A DNA stretch of 64,000 nt, from positions 62,001 to 126,000 of the forward strand of contig JACKAV010000011.1 in NCBI GenBank assembly GCA_020634895.1. Direction: 5' to 3'. This document shows positions 15,162 to 23,429 of the stretch, in pieces. The notes beneath the pieces were generated by a model. That model saw only the letters and a list, made by a program, of their open reading frames with translations. It was not told where the DNA came from and ran no database searches. The position numbers were made by a program, and so were the translations under genes. Positions within the stretch are counted from its first letter, which is position 1. Each line of letters begins with the position of its first letter. The DNA comes from Anaerolineales bacterium. GTDB taxonomy: Bacteria; Chloroflexota; Anaerolineae; Anaerolineales; Villigracilaceae.

Positions 15162-16382
15162 ATGAAGTTTATCCGTATACTGGCAATTTTCCCTGCCATT
15201 CTTTTATCCGGCTGCCAGTCATTCTCTCAAAAATCCGTCACTGTGATTGACGGCGAAAACATACTCATCATTTCAGCAACAGGTGATACATCACATGACA
15301 TCCTTTCGGAAGCCGAAATCACAACCCAGCCCGAAGACCGTGTATTTGTTAATGGTATTCCTCAAAAATTAGATGAACCAATTTTATCTACGGATGCAAT
15401 TTCTTTGCAATTGCGCCGCGCAGTGGCTGTCACATTGAATACGCAGCAAGGTTCGCAGATTATCAAAACTTCGGCGATGACAGTTGGCGAAGTTTTGACG
15501 GAAAACGGAATTTCAATAAATTCAAACGATAAGATATATCCGCCTCTGACTGCGCCGGTCACTGATTCGATGACCATAACTTTTATCTCCGCCCAAGCGT
15601 TGACCATCACCTCTGGCGAAACGACCATCAATATTTTCTCCGCAGCAGGGACAGTCGGCGAGGCGCTGGCTGAGGCGGGGATTCCGCTTCTGGGGTTGGA
15701 TGTCAGCTTTCCGGCGGAGAATGAGCCGCTCCCTGCCAATGGGCAGATTCAGGTCACCCGTGTCACAGAGGCGGTCATTGCAGAGATTCAATCCATCCCT
15801 TTTTCCATCGAAGAAACCGAATCAACAGATGTGGCGTTTGGTCAACAAGATATTCTACAAAACGGGGTGGATGGCGCGGTAATGGTGCGAACGCGTGTCC
15901 GCTATGAAAACGGGGTTGAAGTAAAACGCACCGAAGAAGAGAAAACGGTCTTGAAAGAACCTGTAAAACAGATCGTAGCCAAAGGGACGAAGATCGTACT
16001 CTCGCCAGTTGGCGGGAATGCGCCTTATCAATATTGGTACGCTGCCCAAATGTACGCGACCTGGTACTCGCCCTGCAATTCAGGCACAGGCAGTTGTTCA
16101 TATGGAACGTCCAGCGGCGCGCGCGCAGGCTTTGGCGTCGTAGCCGTGGACTATTCCATTTATCCCTATCTCGCGGGAATGAAGGTTTATATTCCCGGTT
16201 ACGGTCTCGCCACCATCGGCGACTCCGGCGGCGGACCGATCGTCGAAACCGCGTTCGGCGTTTCACGCACACAATGGATCGACCTCGGCTACAACGACGA
16301 CGCCATCGGCGGTCTTACAGGCTGGGTGACTGTTTATTTTTTAGAGCCCGCGCCAGCGGAGATTCCCTACTTTTTCCAATAA
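15162..16382 (+). CDS. YabE-like cell-wall lipoprotein: DUF348, G5 and 3D domains
   Basis: 406 aa. Lipobox LLSGC with Cys18. DUF348 repeats occupy about residues 25-205 (TVIDGENILIISATGDTSHD, VTLNTQQGSQIIKTSAMTVG, TITSGETTINIFSAAGTVGE), then a G5 domain (IPFSIEETESTDVAFGQQDI, VRTRVRYENGVEVKRTEEEK). The C terminus is a 3D domain (MYATWYSPC, GVVAVDYSIYPYLAGMKVYI, TIGDSGGG), named for Asp residues that bind metal in peptidoglycan-cleaving enzymes such as MltA. Likely a secreted, membrane-anchored peptidoglycan-modifying protein. The start at 15162 fits the -10 box spacing and signal peptide; upstream codons do not. Confidence 0.88.
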   Translation: MKFIRILAIFPAILLSGCQSFSQKSVTVIDGENILIISATGDTSHDILSEAEITTQPEDRVFVNGIPQKLDEPILSTDAISLQLRRAVAVTLNTQQGSQIIKTSAMTVGEVLTENGISINSNDKIYPPLTAPVTDSMTITFISAQALTITSGETTINIFSAAGTVGEALAEAGIPLLGLDVSFPAENEPLPANGQIQVTRVTEAVIAEIQSIPFSIEETESTDVAFGQQDILQNGVDGAVMVRTRVRYENGVEVKRTEEEKTVLKEPVKQIVAKGTKIVLSPVGGNAPYQYWYAAQMYATWYSPCNSGTGSCSYGTSSGARAGFGVVAVDYSIYPYLAGMKVYIPGYGLATIGDSGGGPIVETAFGVSRTQWIDLGYNDDAIGGLTGWVTVYFLEPAPAEIPYFFQ

Positions 16383-16383
16383 C

Positions 16384-17517
16384 ATGACAAAATCTCAACG
16401 AATTACCATTTTCATTTTATCCATGATCGCACTATCTCTCCTGATAGTGATCGGAGTTTACACTTACCAATATCTGCGGACCGCCGCGCAAACACCGCTC
16501 GGACCCTCGCTGCCGTTCATTCCACAACCCCTACCTGCCACCTGGACTGCCTCTCCCGGCGCGCCGCCAACCCAGATGGGGCTGGTAACACTTGCGCCAA
16601 CAATTGCATTTCCTACAAACACTGCGGGTCCGCGCTGTAATGGTCCCGCGTTGATGAACGTGCTCGTCATTGGCGCGGATACTCGTGGTGACAATTACAC
16701 GTATGGGCTTGGGGATGCGATCCGTCTTGTGCGAGTGGATTTCACAACGCCAAAAGTCACCGCACTTGAGTTTCCACGCGACTTATGGGTGGAAATTCCA
16801 CATATTTCAGACAACCTCGATGGGCAGGATCACGAGAAATTAAATCAGGCATTCTTGTACGGTCAGCCCGGCTTCAAATATTGGGATGACCCAAGCGAAG
16901 GGTCCGGTCTGATGGCGCTCACACTGAACAAGAATTTCGGCGCCAATATCGATCACTACATCACGGTCAACATGCGGACGTTCGAACACATCATCGATGC
17001 GATCGGCGGAATCGAAGTTGATATCCCAAATGAAGAGGTCGCAAAAACTTCAGGGCTTTCCGTCGGCAAACACTTTCTCAATGGCGCACAGGCATTGAAA
17101 CTTGCGCGCAACCGTCAGGGCGGGAGTTTCGAACGAGCGGACAATCAAAACCTGGTGGTTTGTGCCGTACGCAAAAAGCTCGCCAGCCCGCAGATCATTA
17201 CCCAGATTCCTGCTTTGGTCGAAACCTTTCAAGACAACATCCGCACCGACTTCACGCCCGAACAGCTTGGTCAGCTTGCATGTCTCGCCACGCAGATGCC
17301 GCCGGAAAACATCATGCTCACCAGCTTCCCCAGCGACCTGTTCAAACAGACACGCGTCTATGACCCCGTGTTCGAAAAACGCATCGCCATCCTTCAGGCA
17401 GATTACACCATCCTCACCGATTTTGTATTCCGCTTTCAGGCTGGCACATGGCCCGTTCCCGCCGCCGAAACCTCGCCGATCATCGATCAGGAAGACGCCG
17501 CAACCGAATGTCAATAA
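16384..17517 (+). CDS. LytR-CpsA-Psr (LCP) family glycopolymer ligase
   Basis: 377 aa with one N-terminal membrane helix (ITIFILSMIALSLLIVIGVY), a Pro/Thr-rich linker and an extracellular LCP domain (about 85-300): MNVLVIGADTRG, DAIRLVRVDFTTPKVTALEF followed by PRDLWVEIP, KLNQAFLYG, NMRTFEHIIDAIGGIEVDIP, NGAQALKLARNRQ. LCP enzymes transfer undecaprenyl-linked glycopolymers to peptidoglycan. One bp separates it from the YabE-like gene and it overlaps rsmA by 10 bp, so the three are one transcription unit. Confidence 0.92.
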   Translation: MTKSQRITIFILSMIALSLLIVIGVYTYQYLRTAAQTPLGPSLPFIPQPLPATWTASPGAPPTQMGLVTLAPTIAFPTNTAGPRCNGPALMNVLVIGADTRGDNYTYGLGDAIRLVRVDFTTPKVTALEFPRDLWVEIPHISDNLDGQDHEKLNQAFLYGQPGFKYWDDPSEGSGLMALTLNKNFGANIDHYITVNMRTFEHIIDAIGGIEVDIPNEEVAKTSGLSVGKHFLNGAQALKLARNRQGGSFERADNQNLVVCAVRKKLASPQIITQIPALVETFQDNIRTDFTPEQLGQLACLATQMPPENIMLTSFPSDLFKQTRVYDPVFEKRIAILQADYTILTDFVFRFQAGTWPVPAAETSPIIDQEDAATECQ

Positions 17518-18353
17518 ACTACTCTTCGATCCCCCCGCTCAACGCCGCCGCCGTTCTCAAACGGTACGGTCTGCGTGCAGACAAACGCCTTGGGCAAAAT
17601 TTTCTGCAGGACCACTTCGCGCTTGAAAAGATCGCCCAGGCTGCAGAGATTTCACCTGAAGACTGTGTGCTGGAAATTGGTCCCGGTCTCGGCAGTTTGA
17701 CACGCTATCTGGCTGTCTCTGCCCGAAAGGTTACAGCGGTCGAACTGGACCCAGACCTGCTTGCTCCACTCAAAGCGATTCTTACGCCTCATCCGAATGT
17801 GAACGTCGTCCACGGCGACATTCTCGAGTTGAACATCTCAAACCTTGTAGACCAGCCCGGATATATCGTCGCCGCGAATATTCCCTACAACATCACATCT
17901 GCGATCATTCGCCATCTGCTCGAAAGCAGCCCCAAACCACGGCGGATTGTCCTTACCATTCAGAAAGAGGTTGCAGAACGAATCTGCGCCGCTCCCGGCA
18001 ACTTAAGCCTTTTGGCGTTGAGTGTGCAGGTATACGGTAATCCGCGCATTGTGGCGAAGATTCCAGCCGGAGCATTTCACCCCGTCCCAAATGTAGACTC
18101 CGCGATTCTGCGTATCGACATTTTTGACGAATCACCGATTCCAACCGAATTATTGAGTACGTTTTTCAAACTTATTAAAGCGGGTTTCAGTCAAAAACGG
18201 AAAACGCTAAGAAATTCGCTATCTTCAGGATTGCACATCAAACCACAGGACGCAGAATCCCTGCTTGCATTAGCGGAAATCGATCCCATGCGCAGGGCAG
18301 AAACACTTTCCATTAAAGAGTGGAAGAAATTGTGCGAAGAAAAAAATAGATAG
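17508..18353 (+). CDS. rsmA: 16S rRNA dimethyladenosine transferase RsmA (KsgA)
   Basis: 281 aa. ATG at 17508 is chosen because LNAAAVLKRYGLRADKRLGQ, the conserved N terminus, follows at once; the gene overlaps the end of the LCP gene. SAM motif I VLEIGPGLGSLTRYL, acidic motif VTAVELDPDL, GDILEL, and catalytic motif IV NIPYNIT are all intact, as is FSQKRKTLRNSL near the C terminus. It dimethylates two adjacent adenines near the 3' end of 16S rRNA during 30S assembly. Synteny with a YabE/RpfB-type gene is known from Firmicutes and Actinobacteria. Confidence 0.95.
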   Translation: MSINYSSIPPLNAAAVLKRYGLRADKRLGQNFLQDHFALEKIAQAAEISPEDCVLEIGPGLGSLTRYLAVSARKVTAVELDPDLLAPLKAILTPHPNVNVVHGDILELNISNLVDQPGYIVAANIPYNITSAIIRHLLESSPKPRRIVLTIQKEVAERICAAPGNLSLLALSVQVYGNPRIVAKIPAGAFHPVPNVDSAILRIDIFDESPIPTELLSTFFKLIKAGFSQKRKTLRNSLSSGLHIKPQDAESLLALAEIDPMRRAETLSIKEWKKLCEEKNR

Positions 18354-18448
18354 TACCAACGTAACACATCACATATAGTACCAATAGCATGACTTTTGAC
18401 TTCCCTTATAGTTAAGTTATGTCATAATATTATAAAAAGGAGAGAGTC

Positions 18449-19249
18449 ATGCACAGAAAATCACCTATCTTAATACTATCCCTTTTCCTGATCACAGCGC
18501 TTTCTGCGTGCAACCTACCTTCCGGTAGCACTGATGCAACCAGCACCCCTGACCTCGCGCAGACCTTGACTGCCCTGGCTGATCAGGCACAGCCCGGCAG
18601 CGGAGACGCACCGGCGCAGCAAGACACCGCCACGCCACAATTTACCGCAACGCCCGAATTCACTGCCACCCCATCCGTCCCGGAAGTGACCGTAAGCACC
18701 AATACCAATTGCCGTACAGGTCCCGGCGTTCAATATGACAATATCGGCGCATTGCTCATCGGTCAGGTGGGGACTCTGGTTGGAAAAAACTCCCAAACCG
18801 GTTACTGGATCATTAATAACCCTGGCAAGACCGGGACATGCTGGTTATACCCGCAATACGCAACCGTATCAGGCAACACCGCCAATCTGCAGGAGTATTC
18901 AATCCCGCCTACGCCAACTCCGACCTTAACGCCCACATTTACCCCAACTCCCACGCTGGCTCCGCCAACCGCGGTTAATAACCCAACGGTTGCAAAGGTT
19001 TGTGTCCCTCTGGTCCTGCCAACCTACAATTATACTGGAACCTTGAATTGGGAAGATAAATCCGACAACGAGGATGGATTCAACATCTACCTCAACGGCG
19101 GGTTGATTGGAACCGTCGGCGCCAATGTTGTCACATTCCCAATCGCGCCACTACCCCTGGCTGCCGGAACCCCGTTGACATTCGGCGTCGAAGCCTACAA
19201 CAGCGCGGGCAAAGCTGCCATCAAAACAGTGATTATGGTCTGTCCATAA
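18449..19249 (+). CDS. SH3-domain lipoprotein with C-terminal beta-sandwich
   Basis: 266 aa. Lipobox LSACN, low-complexity Thr/Pro/Gln linker, SH3-like domain at about 77-135 (NTNCRTGPGVQYDNIGALLI, GTLVGKNSQTGYWIINNPGK, CWLYPQYATV), a TPTPTLTPTFTPTPT spacer and a C-terminal fibronectin-III-like domain (TGTLNWEDKSDNEDGFNIYL, TFGVEAYNSAGKA). Likely a surface-attached protein binding the wall. Ribosome-binding site AAAAGGAGAGAG. Same plan as the protein at 1153 but with an added beta domain. It has its own terminator, so it is a single-gene unit. Confidence 0.82.
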   Translation: MHRKSPILILSLFLITALSACNLPSGSTDATSTPDLAQTLTALADQAQPGSGDAPAQQDTATPQFTATPEFTATPSVPEVTVSTNTNCRTGPGVQYDNIGALLIGQVGTLVGKNSQTGYWIINNPGKTGTCWLYPQYATVSGNTANLQEYSIPPTPTPTLTPTFTPTPTLAPPTAVNNPTVAKVCVPLVLPTYNYTGTLNWEDKSDNEDGFNIYLNGGLIGTVGANVVTFPIAPLPLAAGTPLTFGVEAYNSAGKAAIKTVIMVCP

Positions 19250-19263
19250 AACAAGAACCACCA

Positions 19264-19299
19264 AAGCCCTGCGAAGTGTTCCTTCGCAGGGCTTTTTTA
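19264..19299 (+). terminator. Intrinsic terminator
   Basis: 13-bp stem AAGCCCTGCGAAG / CTTCGCAGGGCTT with loop TGTTC, continuing into a run of T. Ends the SH3 lipoprotein gene. Confidence 0.92.
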
Positions 19300-19387
19300 T
19301 TTTGTATTTCCAGTGAAGCTGCCCATTGATTTATTTATAAGTTCCTCACTTACGAACAAGTACATAATATAATTACCTCACAAGATT

Positions 19388-19951
19388 ATGCCAACCTTCA
19401 CTTCGCCACAAATCATCCTAATTCCAAAAGAGATAAACGAAAGAGCTCTTGAGTTTGCCAGAATGGTAACCAAGACCATCAATTACCGTGACAGCAACCA
19501 AGTGGTAAAAGAAAAGATTCGAGATGATCATTTTGTCTCGAAACTTGGCGAGGAGGCAGTGAGAATCCTGTTTGAGGGGAGACAATGCCTGGTCGAAGGG
19601 CCAGATTACGGCGTGTATGAGGCGAAGCGCAAATCCTGGGCTGCGGATCTACGAGTCAATAGTTTGGATGTCGCAGTCAAAACCCAACGGCGGTCCGCCG
19701 CAAATCGTTATGGGTTGTCGTGGACATTTCAGGATTCGCCCGAACGGCGCGATCCAATTTTAAATACGCCGGAAGCGTGGGTTTGTCTTGTCGTATTCGA
19801 AGATTTGAAAACAGAAACGGAATGTCTTGTCTATCCGCTGCGAAAGATAAAACAACTCATTTTCGAAGCACCTCGCCTTGCAAGGCTTGTTGGAAAAAAG
19901 CAGGCGGTTTATCTGGAAACGCTGATAAAGAACGGCGTTATGGAAAAATGA
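19388..19951 (+). CDS. Hypothetical protein with possible PD-(D/E)XK nuclease fold
   Basis: 187 aa, family not recognised. The order KLGEEAVRILFEG (helix with Glu), then YEAKRKSWAADLRVNSLDVA and VKTQ, then WTFQD and a strand-rich part resembles restriction-endonuclease-like proteins, where Glu, Asp and a (D/E)xK lysine form the active site. Here the residue two before the Lys is Ala (AVK), so the site may be degenerate. A TATAAT at 19368-19373 is 14 nt upstream and there is no clear ribosome-binding site. No methyltransferase neighbour is present to support a restriction system. Confidence 0.6.
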   Translation: MPTFTSPQIILIPKEINERALEFARMVTKTINYRDSNQVVKEKIRDDHFVSKLGEEAVRILFEGRQCLVEGPDYGVYEAKRKSWAADLRVNSLDVAVKTQRRSAANRYGLSWTFQDSPERRDPILNTPEAWVCLVVFEDLKTETECLVYPLRKIKQLIFEAPRLARLVGKKQAVYLETLIKNGVMEK

Positions 19952-19978
19952 AAAAGCCCCGCAAATTTTGCGGGGCTT
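19950..19978 (-). terminator. Intrinsic terminator of the adoK-ahcY operon
   Basis: 9-bp stem AAGCCCCGC / GCGGGGCTT with an A/T-rich loop. On the minus strand it runs into TTTCATTTTT, so it serves ahcY; it overlaps the last codon of the convergent gene at 19388. Confidence 0.8.
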
Positions 19979-19998
19979 GATGTTAGTCGTACAGCGAC

Positions 19999-21330
19999 CT
20001 AGGTGCCTTCTTCCCAGGAGTTGAGATAGTGCAACTGTTCGTCGGTGAGGACGTCGATCTTGACGCCCATCGCTTCGAGCTTTAGGCGGGCAATTTCATT
20101 ATCGATCTCGGTTGGAACGGAGTAGACCTTCTTCTCGAGCTTGTCGGCGTTCTTTGCCATGTATTCAGCAGAGAGAGCCTGATTCGCAAAGGACATATCC
20201 ATAACAGAAGCAGGGTGACCTTCAGCGGAAGCAAGGTTGATAAGGCGTCCTTCGCCGAGGATATTGATCTTGCGTCCATCCTTGGTGGTGTACTGGTCAA
20301 CGAACGGGCGGACGAGATTGGGGTCGCCCTTGCTCATGGCTGCCAGCGAGGGGATATTGATCTCAACATTGAAGTGACCTGAATTGGAAACGATAGCGCC
20401 ATCTTTCATCACTTCGAAGTGGTGCTTATCGATCACGTTCAAGTCGCCGGTCAGGGTGCAGAAGATGTCGCCGACCTTGGCGGCATCGAGCATCGGCATG
20501 ACCTGATAGCCGTCCATTGCCGCTTCGAGCGCCTTCAATGGATCGATCTCGGTGACGATCACGTGCGCACCCAAACCGCGAGCACGCATGGCGAGACCAC
20601 GTCCACACCAGCCGTAGCCAGCGACAACGAAAGTCTTACCCGCGAGAAGCACGTTGGTTGCGCGGATGATACCGTCAATGGTGGATTGACCCGTGCCGTA
20701 ACGATTATCGAACATGTGCTTTGTGAGCGCATCGTTCACGGCAATGACGGGGAATTTCAGCACGCCGTCATTTTCCATCGCCTTCAAGCGGATCACACCG
20801 GTGGTGGTCTCTTCAGTACCGCCGATGACGTTTTTGAGCATCTGCTTGCGTTCTTCTTCGCCCAAGCCCTGTGCCCAGGCGGCGAGAGAAGGCTCAAGTT
20901 TCTCGAAGCGTCCCATTTCAATAAAGAAGAGGGAGGAAACGAGGTCGGCGCCGTCGTCCTGCGTCATGTGAGGCTTGTGCTCCAATGCGGCGCGGATATG
21001 CTTGAAGTAGGTGGTTTTGTCCTCGCCTTTTATGGCGAAGACAGGGATTTCGTATTGGTTGACCAACGCAGCCGCAACATCATCCTGTGTGGAGAGCGGG
21101 TTGGAAGCCGTAAGCACGATGTCGGCGCCGCCTTCCTGAAGGGTAATCATCAGGTTGGCAGTTTCAGTCGTTACATGTAAACAGCAGGAGAGGCGCATCC
21201 CTTTGAGAGGCTTCTCCTTCTTGAAGCGTTCGCGGATGGAACGCAGGACGGGCATTTCACGCTCCGCCCAGTCAATGCGGCGGCGTCCGCCTTCTGCTAA
21301 TTCAATATCCTTAATATCGTAATTGCTCAT
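19999..21330 (-). CDS. ahcY: Adenosylhomocysteinase
   Basis: 443 aa, complete. It hydrolyses S-adenosylhomocysteine to adenosine and homocysteine in the methyl cycle. Visible: N-terminal catalytic part with CCLHVTTETANLMITLQEGG, ADIVLTASNPLSTQDDVAAA, DDGADLV; NAD domain with VVAGYGWCGRGLAMRARGLG, VTEIDP; SNSGHFNVEI and the C-terminal NAD-closing segment. The adenosine kinase gene lies 70 bp upstream on the same strand, so the product adenosine can be salvaged at once. GGAG precedes the ATG. No SAH-riboswitch-like structure was recognised. Confidence 0.95.
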   Translation of the reverse strand: MSNYDIKDIELAEGGRRRIDWAEREMPVLRSIRERFKKEKPLKGMRLSCCLHVTTETANLMITLQEGGADIVLTASNPLSTQDDVAAALVNQYEIPVFAIKGEDKTTYFKHIRAALEHKPHMTQDDGADLVSSLFFIEMGRFEKLEPSLAAWAQGLGEEERKQMLKNVIGGTEETTTGVIRLKAMENDGVLKFPVIAVNDALTKHMFDNRYGTGQSTIDGIIRATNVLLAGKTFVVAGYGWCGRGLAMRARGLGAHVIVTEIDPLKALEAAMDGYQVMPMLDAAKVGDIFCTLTGDLNVIDKHHFEVMKDGAIVSNSGHFNVEINIPSLAAMSKGDPNLVRPFVDQYTTKDGRKINILGEGRLINLASAEGHPASVMDMSFANQALSAEYMAKNADKLEKKVYSVPTEIDNEIARLKLEAMGVKIDVLTDEQLHYLNSWEEGT

Positions 21331-21364
21331 TTATTGCTCCTTCAAAACAATGGGTAATTGAGTT

Positions 21365-21394
21365 GGTAATCGGGTATGAGTGAACCCGGTTACC
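21365..21394 (-). promoter_or_regulatory. Hairpin between adenosine kinase and ahcY
   Basis: 11-bp stem GGTAATCGGGT / ACCCGGTTACC (one wobble pair) with an 8-nt loop, placed 6 bp after the adenosine kinase stop and 35 bp before the ahcY ATG. There is no U tract directly after it, so it may set relative expression by RNA processing or protect the 3' end rather than terminate. Confidence 0.5.
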
Positions 21395-21400
21395 GGTCGA

Positions 21401-22357
21401 TTATTTCAACAATACATCAAGTTTTCCGTTATCGTCAAAGGATTTTCGGAAACGCTTGATGAAGTCTTCACGTGTGTAGGTATGATTCTGTGTACCGCGC
21501 TGTTCCAGACAATATACCGCGGAAAGCGATCCGATCTCGCCGCATAATTTCCAGTCGAAGCCGTGGGAATAGCCTGCCAGGAATCCGCCGCGGAAGGCAT
21601 CGCCGACACCGGTTGGGTCTACAACCTCATCTTCGGGAACTGTGGGGATATGGACGGAAGTGCCGTCCGAATACAGGTCAGCGCCATCCTTGCCGCGCGT
21701 AATTACCAAAACACGGACGTGGCTCAGGATCTGGTCGAGGCTCCAGCCAGTCTTCTTCGAGATCAGACCGAATTCGTAATCGTTACAAAACAGGAATTCC
21801 GCGCCTTCCATATCGCGTGCAAGTTCATTTCCATCCAGACGCAAAACCTGCTGACTTGGGTCATACAGATAAGGGATGCCCAACTCCCGGCATTCGGCAG
21901 GGAATTTCATCATCGCGTCCGGCGAACTGGGGGAGACGATCACAAGGTCTGGTTTGCCGTCAAGTTCCTTGAGAGACTGGGTCGCAGAGTGAGCCATTGC
22001 TCCGGGGTAGAACGAAGCAATCTGGGATGAGACATGATCCGTCGTCGCGAAGAAAGAGGCGGTGAAAAGTCCGGGAACCACCTTCATGAGTTTTGTATCC
22101 ACGCCTTTGGATTCAAGCCACTCGCGATAATCGTTGAAATCCTCTCCGACAGTTGCCATCACGCGTGGTTTCTGCCCAAGCAACGCCATGGTATAGGCAA
22201 TGTTCGGGGCGATACCGCCGCGCTGTTTGGACATGGAGTCGACCAAAAATGAAAGGCTGATCGATTCCAACCGTTCAGGAAGGATCTGTTCTTTGAAATG
22301 ACCAGGGAAGGTCATCAGGTAATCGTAGGCTACAGAGCCGGTAAGTAAAATATCCAT
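21401..22357 (-). CDS. Adenosine kinase (PfkB family, AdoK type)
   Basis: 318 aa. PfkB fold with GGIAPNIAYTMALLG near the N terminus and the catalytic DPTGVGDAFRGG anion-hole motif. The stretch SVAYDYLMTFPGHFKEQILP plus SLSFLVDSM, ASFYPGAMAHS and DPSQQVLRL closely follows the Mycobacterium AdoK type of adenosine kinase rather than ribokinase. It phosphorylates adenosine to AMP, and linkage to ahcY supports this: removing adenosine pulls the reversible SAH hydrolysis forward. Confidence 0.86.
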   Translation of the reverse strand: MDILLTGSVAYDYLMTFPGHFKEQILPERLESISLSFLVDSMSKQRGGIAPNIAYTMALLGQKPRVMATVGEDFNDYREWLESKGVDTKLMKVVPGLFTASFFATTDHVSSQIASFYPGAMAHSATQSLKELDGKPDLVIVSPSSPDAMMKFPAECRELGIPYLYDPSQQVLRLDGNELARDMEGAEFLFCNDYEFGLISKKTGWSLDQILSHVRVLVITRGKDGADLYSDGTSVHIPTVPEDEVVDPTGVGDAFRGGFLAGYSHGFDWKLCGEIGSLSAVYCLEQRGTQNHTYTREDFIKRFRKSFDDNGKLDVLLK

Positions 22358-22368
22358 GTGCTACTCGC

Positions 22369-22405
22369 AGAAAAAGGCGCACCCTTGCGAGTGCGCTGGT
22401 TTTTT
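22369..22405. terminator. Bidirectional intrinsic terminator
   Basis: GCGCAC / GTGCGC stem (22377-22382 and 22391-22396) with A5 on the left and T6 on the right. On the minus strand it ends the lipoprotein gene at 22456-23247, just before the adenosine kinase start. Confidence 0.75.
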
Positions 22406-22455
22406 AGAACAGCCGTGAGTTTATCACGTGCCATTCGGATTGTAAAGAATTTCGG

Positions 22456-23247
22456 CTATGGCTCGATCACTTCAAAATAATCGAACCTCGCGATGATATC
22501 CTCCGGCGTTCCATCGGGAGGGGATGAATTCGTGGCGCTTAGCCCAATGCTGTTCAGGTCATAGAAATTTCCGAAGCGACCGATGCGGTTCCACTCGCCG
22601 GGTTGGGTTGCGTAATATCCGCTGATGATGTTATTTGCAACTTCGATTTTGAGATAAACATCAAGATCTGATTCGTTGCGAGGCAGTTCGTAGTGATTCA
22701 ACCTGTCGCCGCCGGTGACGACCGTCTCCATAAAGTATCCGAACCCGCCAACAGGGCAGGGTTCGCAATATCCGGTGTTCATAACAATGTAATTCTCAGG
22801 GTCTTGAAAAACAAAGATATTTGCCTGATGAAAATTAAGATGCGGGTCAGCTTTGATGTGAGCAATAATCGCGAAATCTCCCTCGGGCAGGTCACGCTTC
22901 AACACATTTGAACGCCCCGCATTTCCAATGATCTGAAGCCACTGTTCACCATCATCGTTGACAAAAGTCCACTTTGCCGGGTCTTCTTCCTCCCAAACCC
23001 AGCCATCCTGGAATGAGCCGTTGAAATCATCCCGAAAAATGACACCCTCGGGAAGGGCGGTATTTGTGGGAGATATGGTCTCAGTCGGCTTAATCTCAGG
23101 TGTGGAAGATACCTGCACTGCTGGTTGCGATTCGGGTTGAGAAGAAGTAGGAGAGGAAGAAACAGAGACATCCGCCGATTCAGGCTGCCCCCCACACGAT
23201 ACAAGAAGAAGAATTACCACCCCCATAAGCCACATATTGTATTTCAA
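22456..23247 (-). CDS. Lipoprotein with lectin/glucanase-like beta-sandwich
   Basis: 263 aa. Lipobox LLLVSCGG, then a Ser/Pro/Thr-rich linker to about residue 68 and a jelly-roll domain: GVIFRDDFNGSFQDGWVWEE, WTFVNDDGEQWLQIIG, NIFVFQDPENYIVMNTGYC, VYLKIEVANNIISGYYATQP, IGLSATNSS. This matches the concanavalin A-like 'DUF1080/laminin-G-like' pattern of extracellular sugar-binding or structural domains; catalytic residues are not apparent. AAAGGAG precedes the ATG. It stands alone between two terminators. Confidence 0.75.
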   Translation of the reverse strand: MKYNMWLMGVVILLLVSCGGQPESADVSVSSSPTSSQPESQPAVQVSSTPEIKPTETISPTNTALPEGVIFRDDFNGSFQDGWVWEEEDPAKWTFVNDDGEQWLQIIGNAGRSNVLKRDLPEGDFAIIAHIKADPHLNFHQANIFVFQDPENYIVMNTGYCEPCPVGGFGYFMETVVTGGDRLNHYELPRNESDLDVYLKIEVANNIISGYYATQPGEWNRIGRFGNFYDLNSIGLSATNSSPPDGTPEDIIARFDYFEVIEP

Positions 23248-23380
23248 TTGAAACTCCTTTCTTTAATAAATATCAAAAGGCATTTCAAACTTCTAAACCA
23301 TGCAGAAAAAACATCTAAAGCAGACGATTCGTATTGTTTTAGTATACATAAAAAACTCACAAATTCAACCTTTACCAGCA

Positions 23381-23413
23381 AAAAAATACACACTCGTACG
23401 AGTGTGTATTTTT
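23381..23413. terminator. Palindromic terminator
   Basis: A perfect palindrome around CACTCGTACGAGTG flanked by A6 and T5 gives a long stem in both directions. It lies downstream of the PotD-like gene on the minus strand. Confidence 0.78.
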
Positions 23414-23429
23414 AGAAAACATTATTTCC

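Noticed and set aside
20419..21180. 253-codon plus-strand open frame
   Set aside because: Antisense shadow of ahcY, a fully conserved enzyme.
21331..21400. SAH riboswitch before ahcY
   Set aside because: Only a single simple hairpin is visible, without the multi-stem core expected for that riboswitch, and it sits within an operon.
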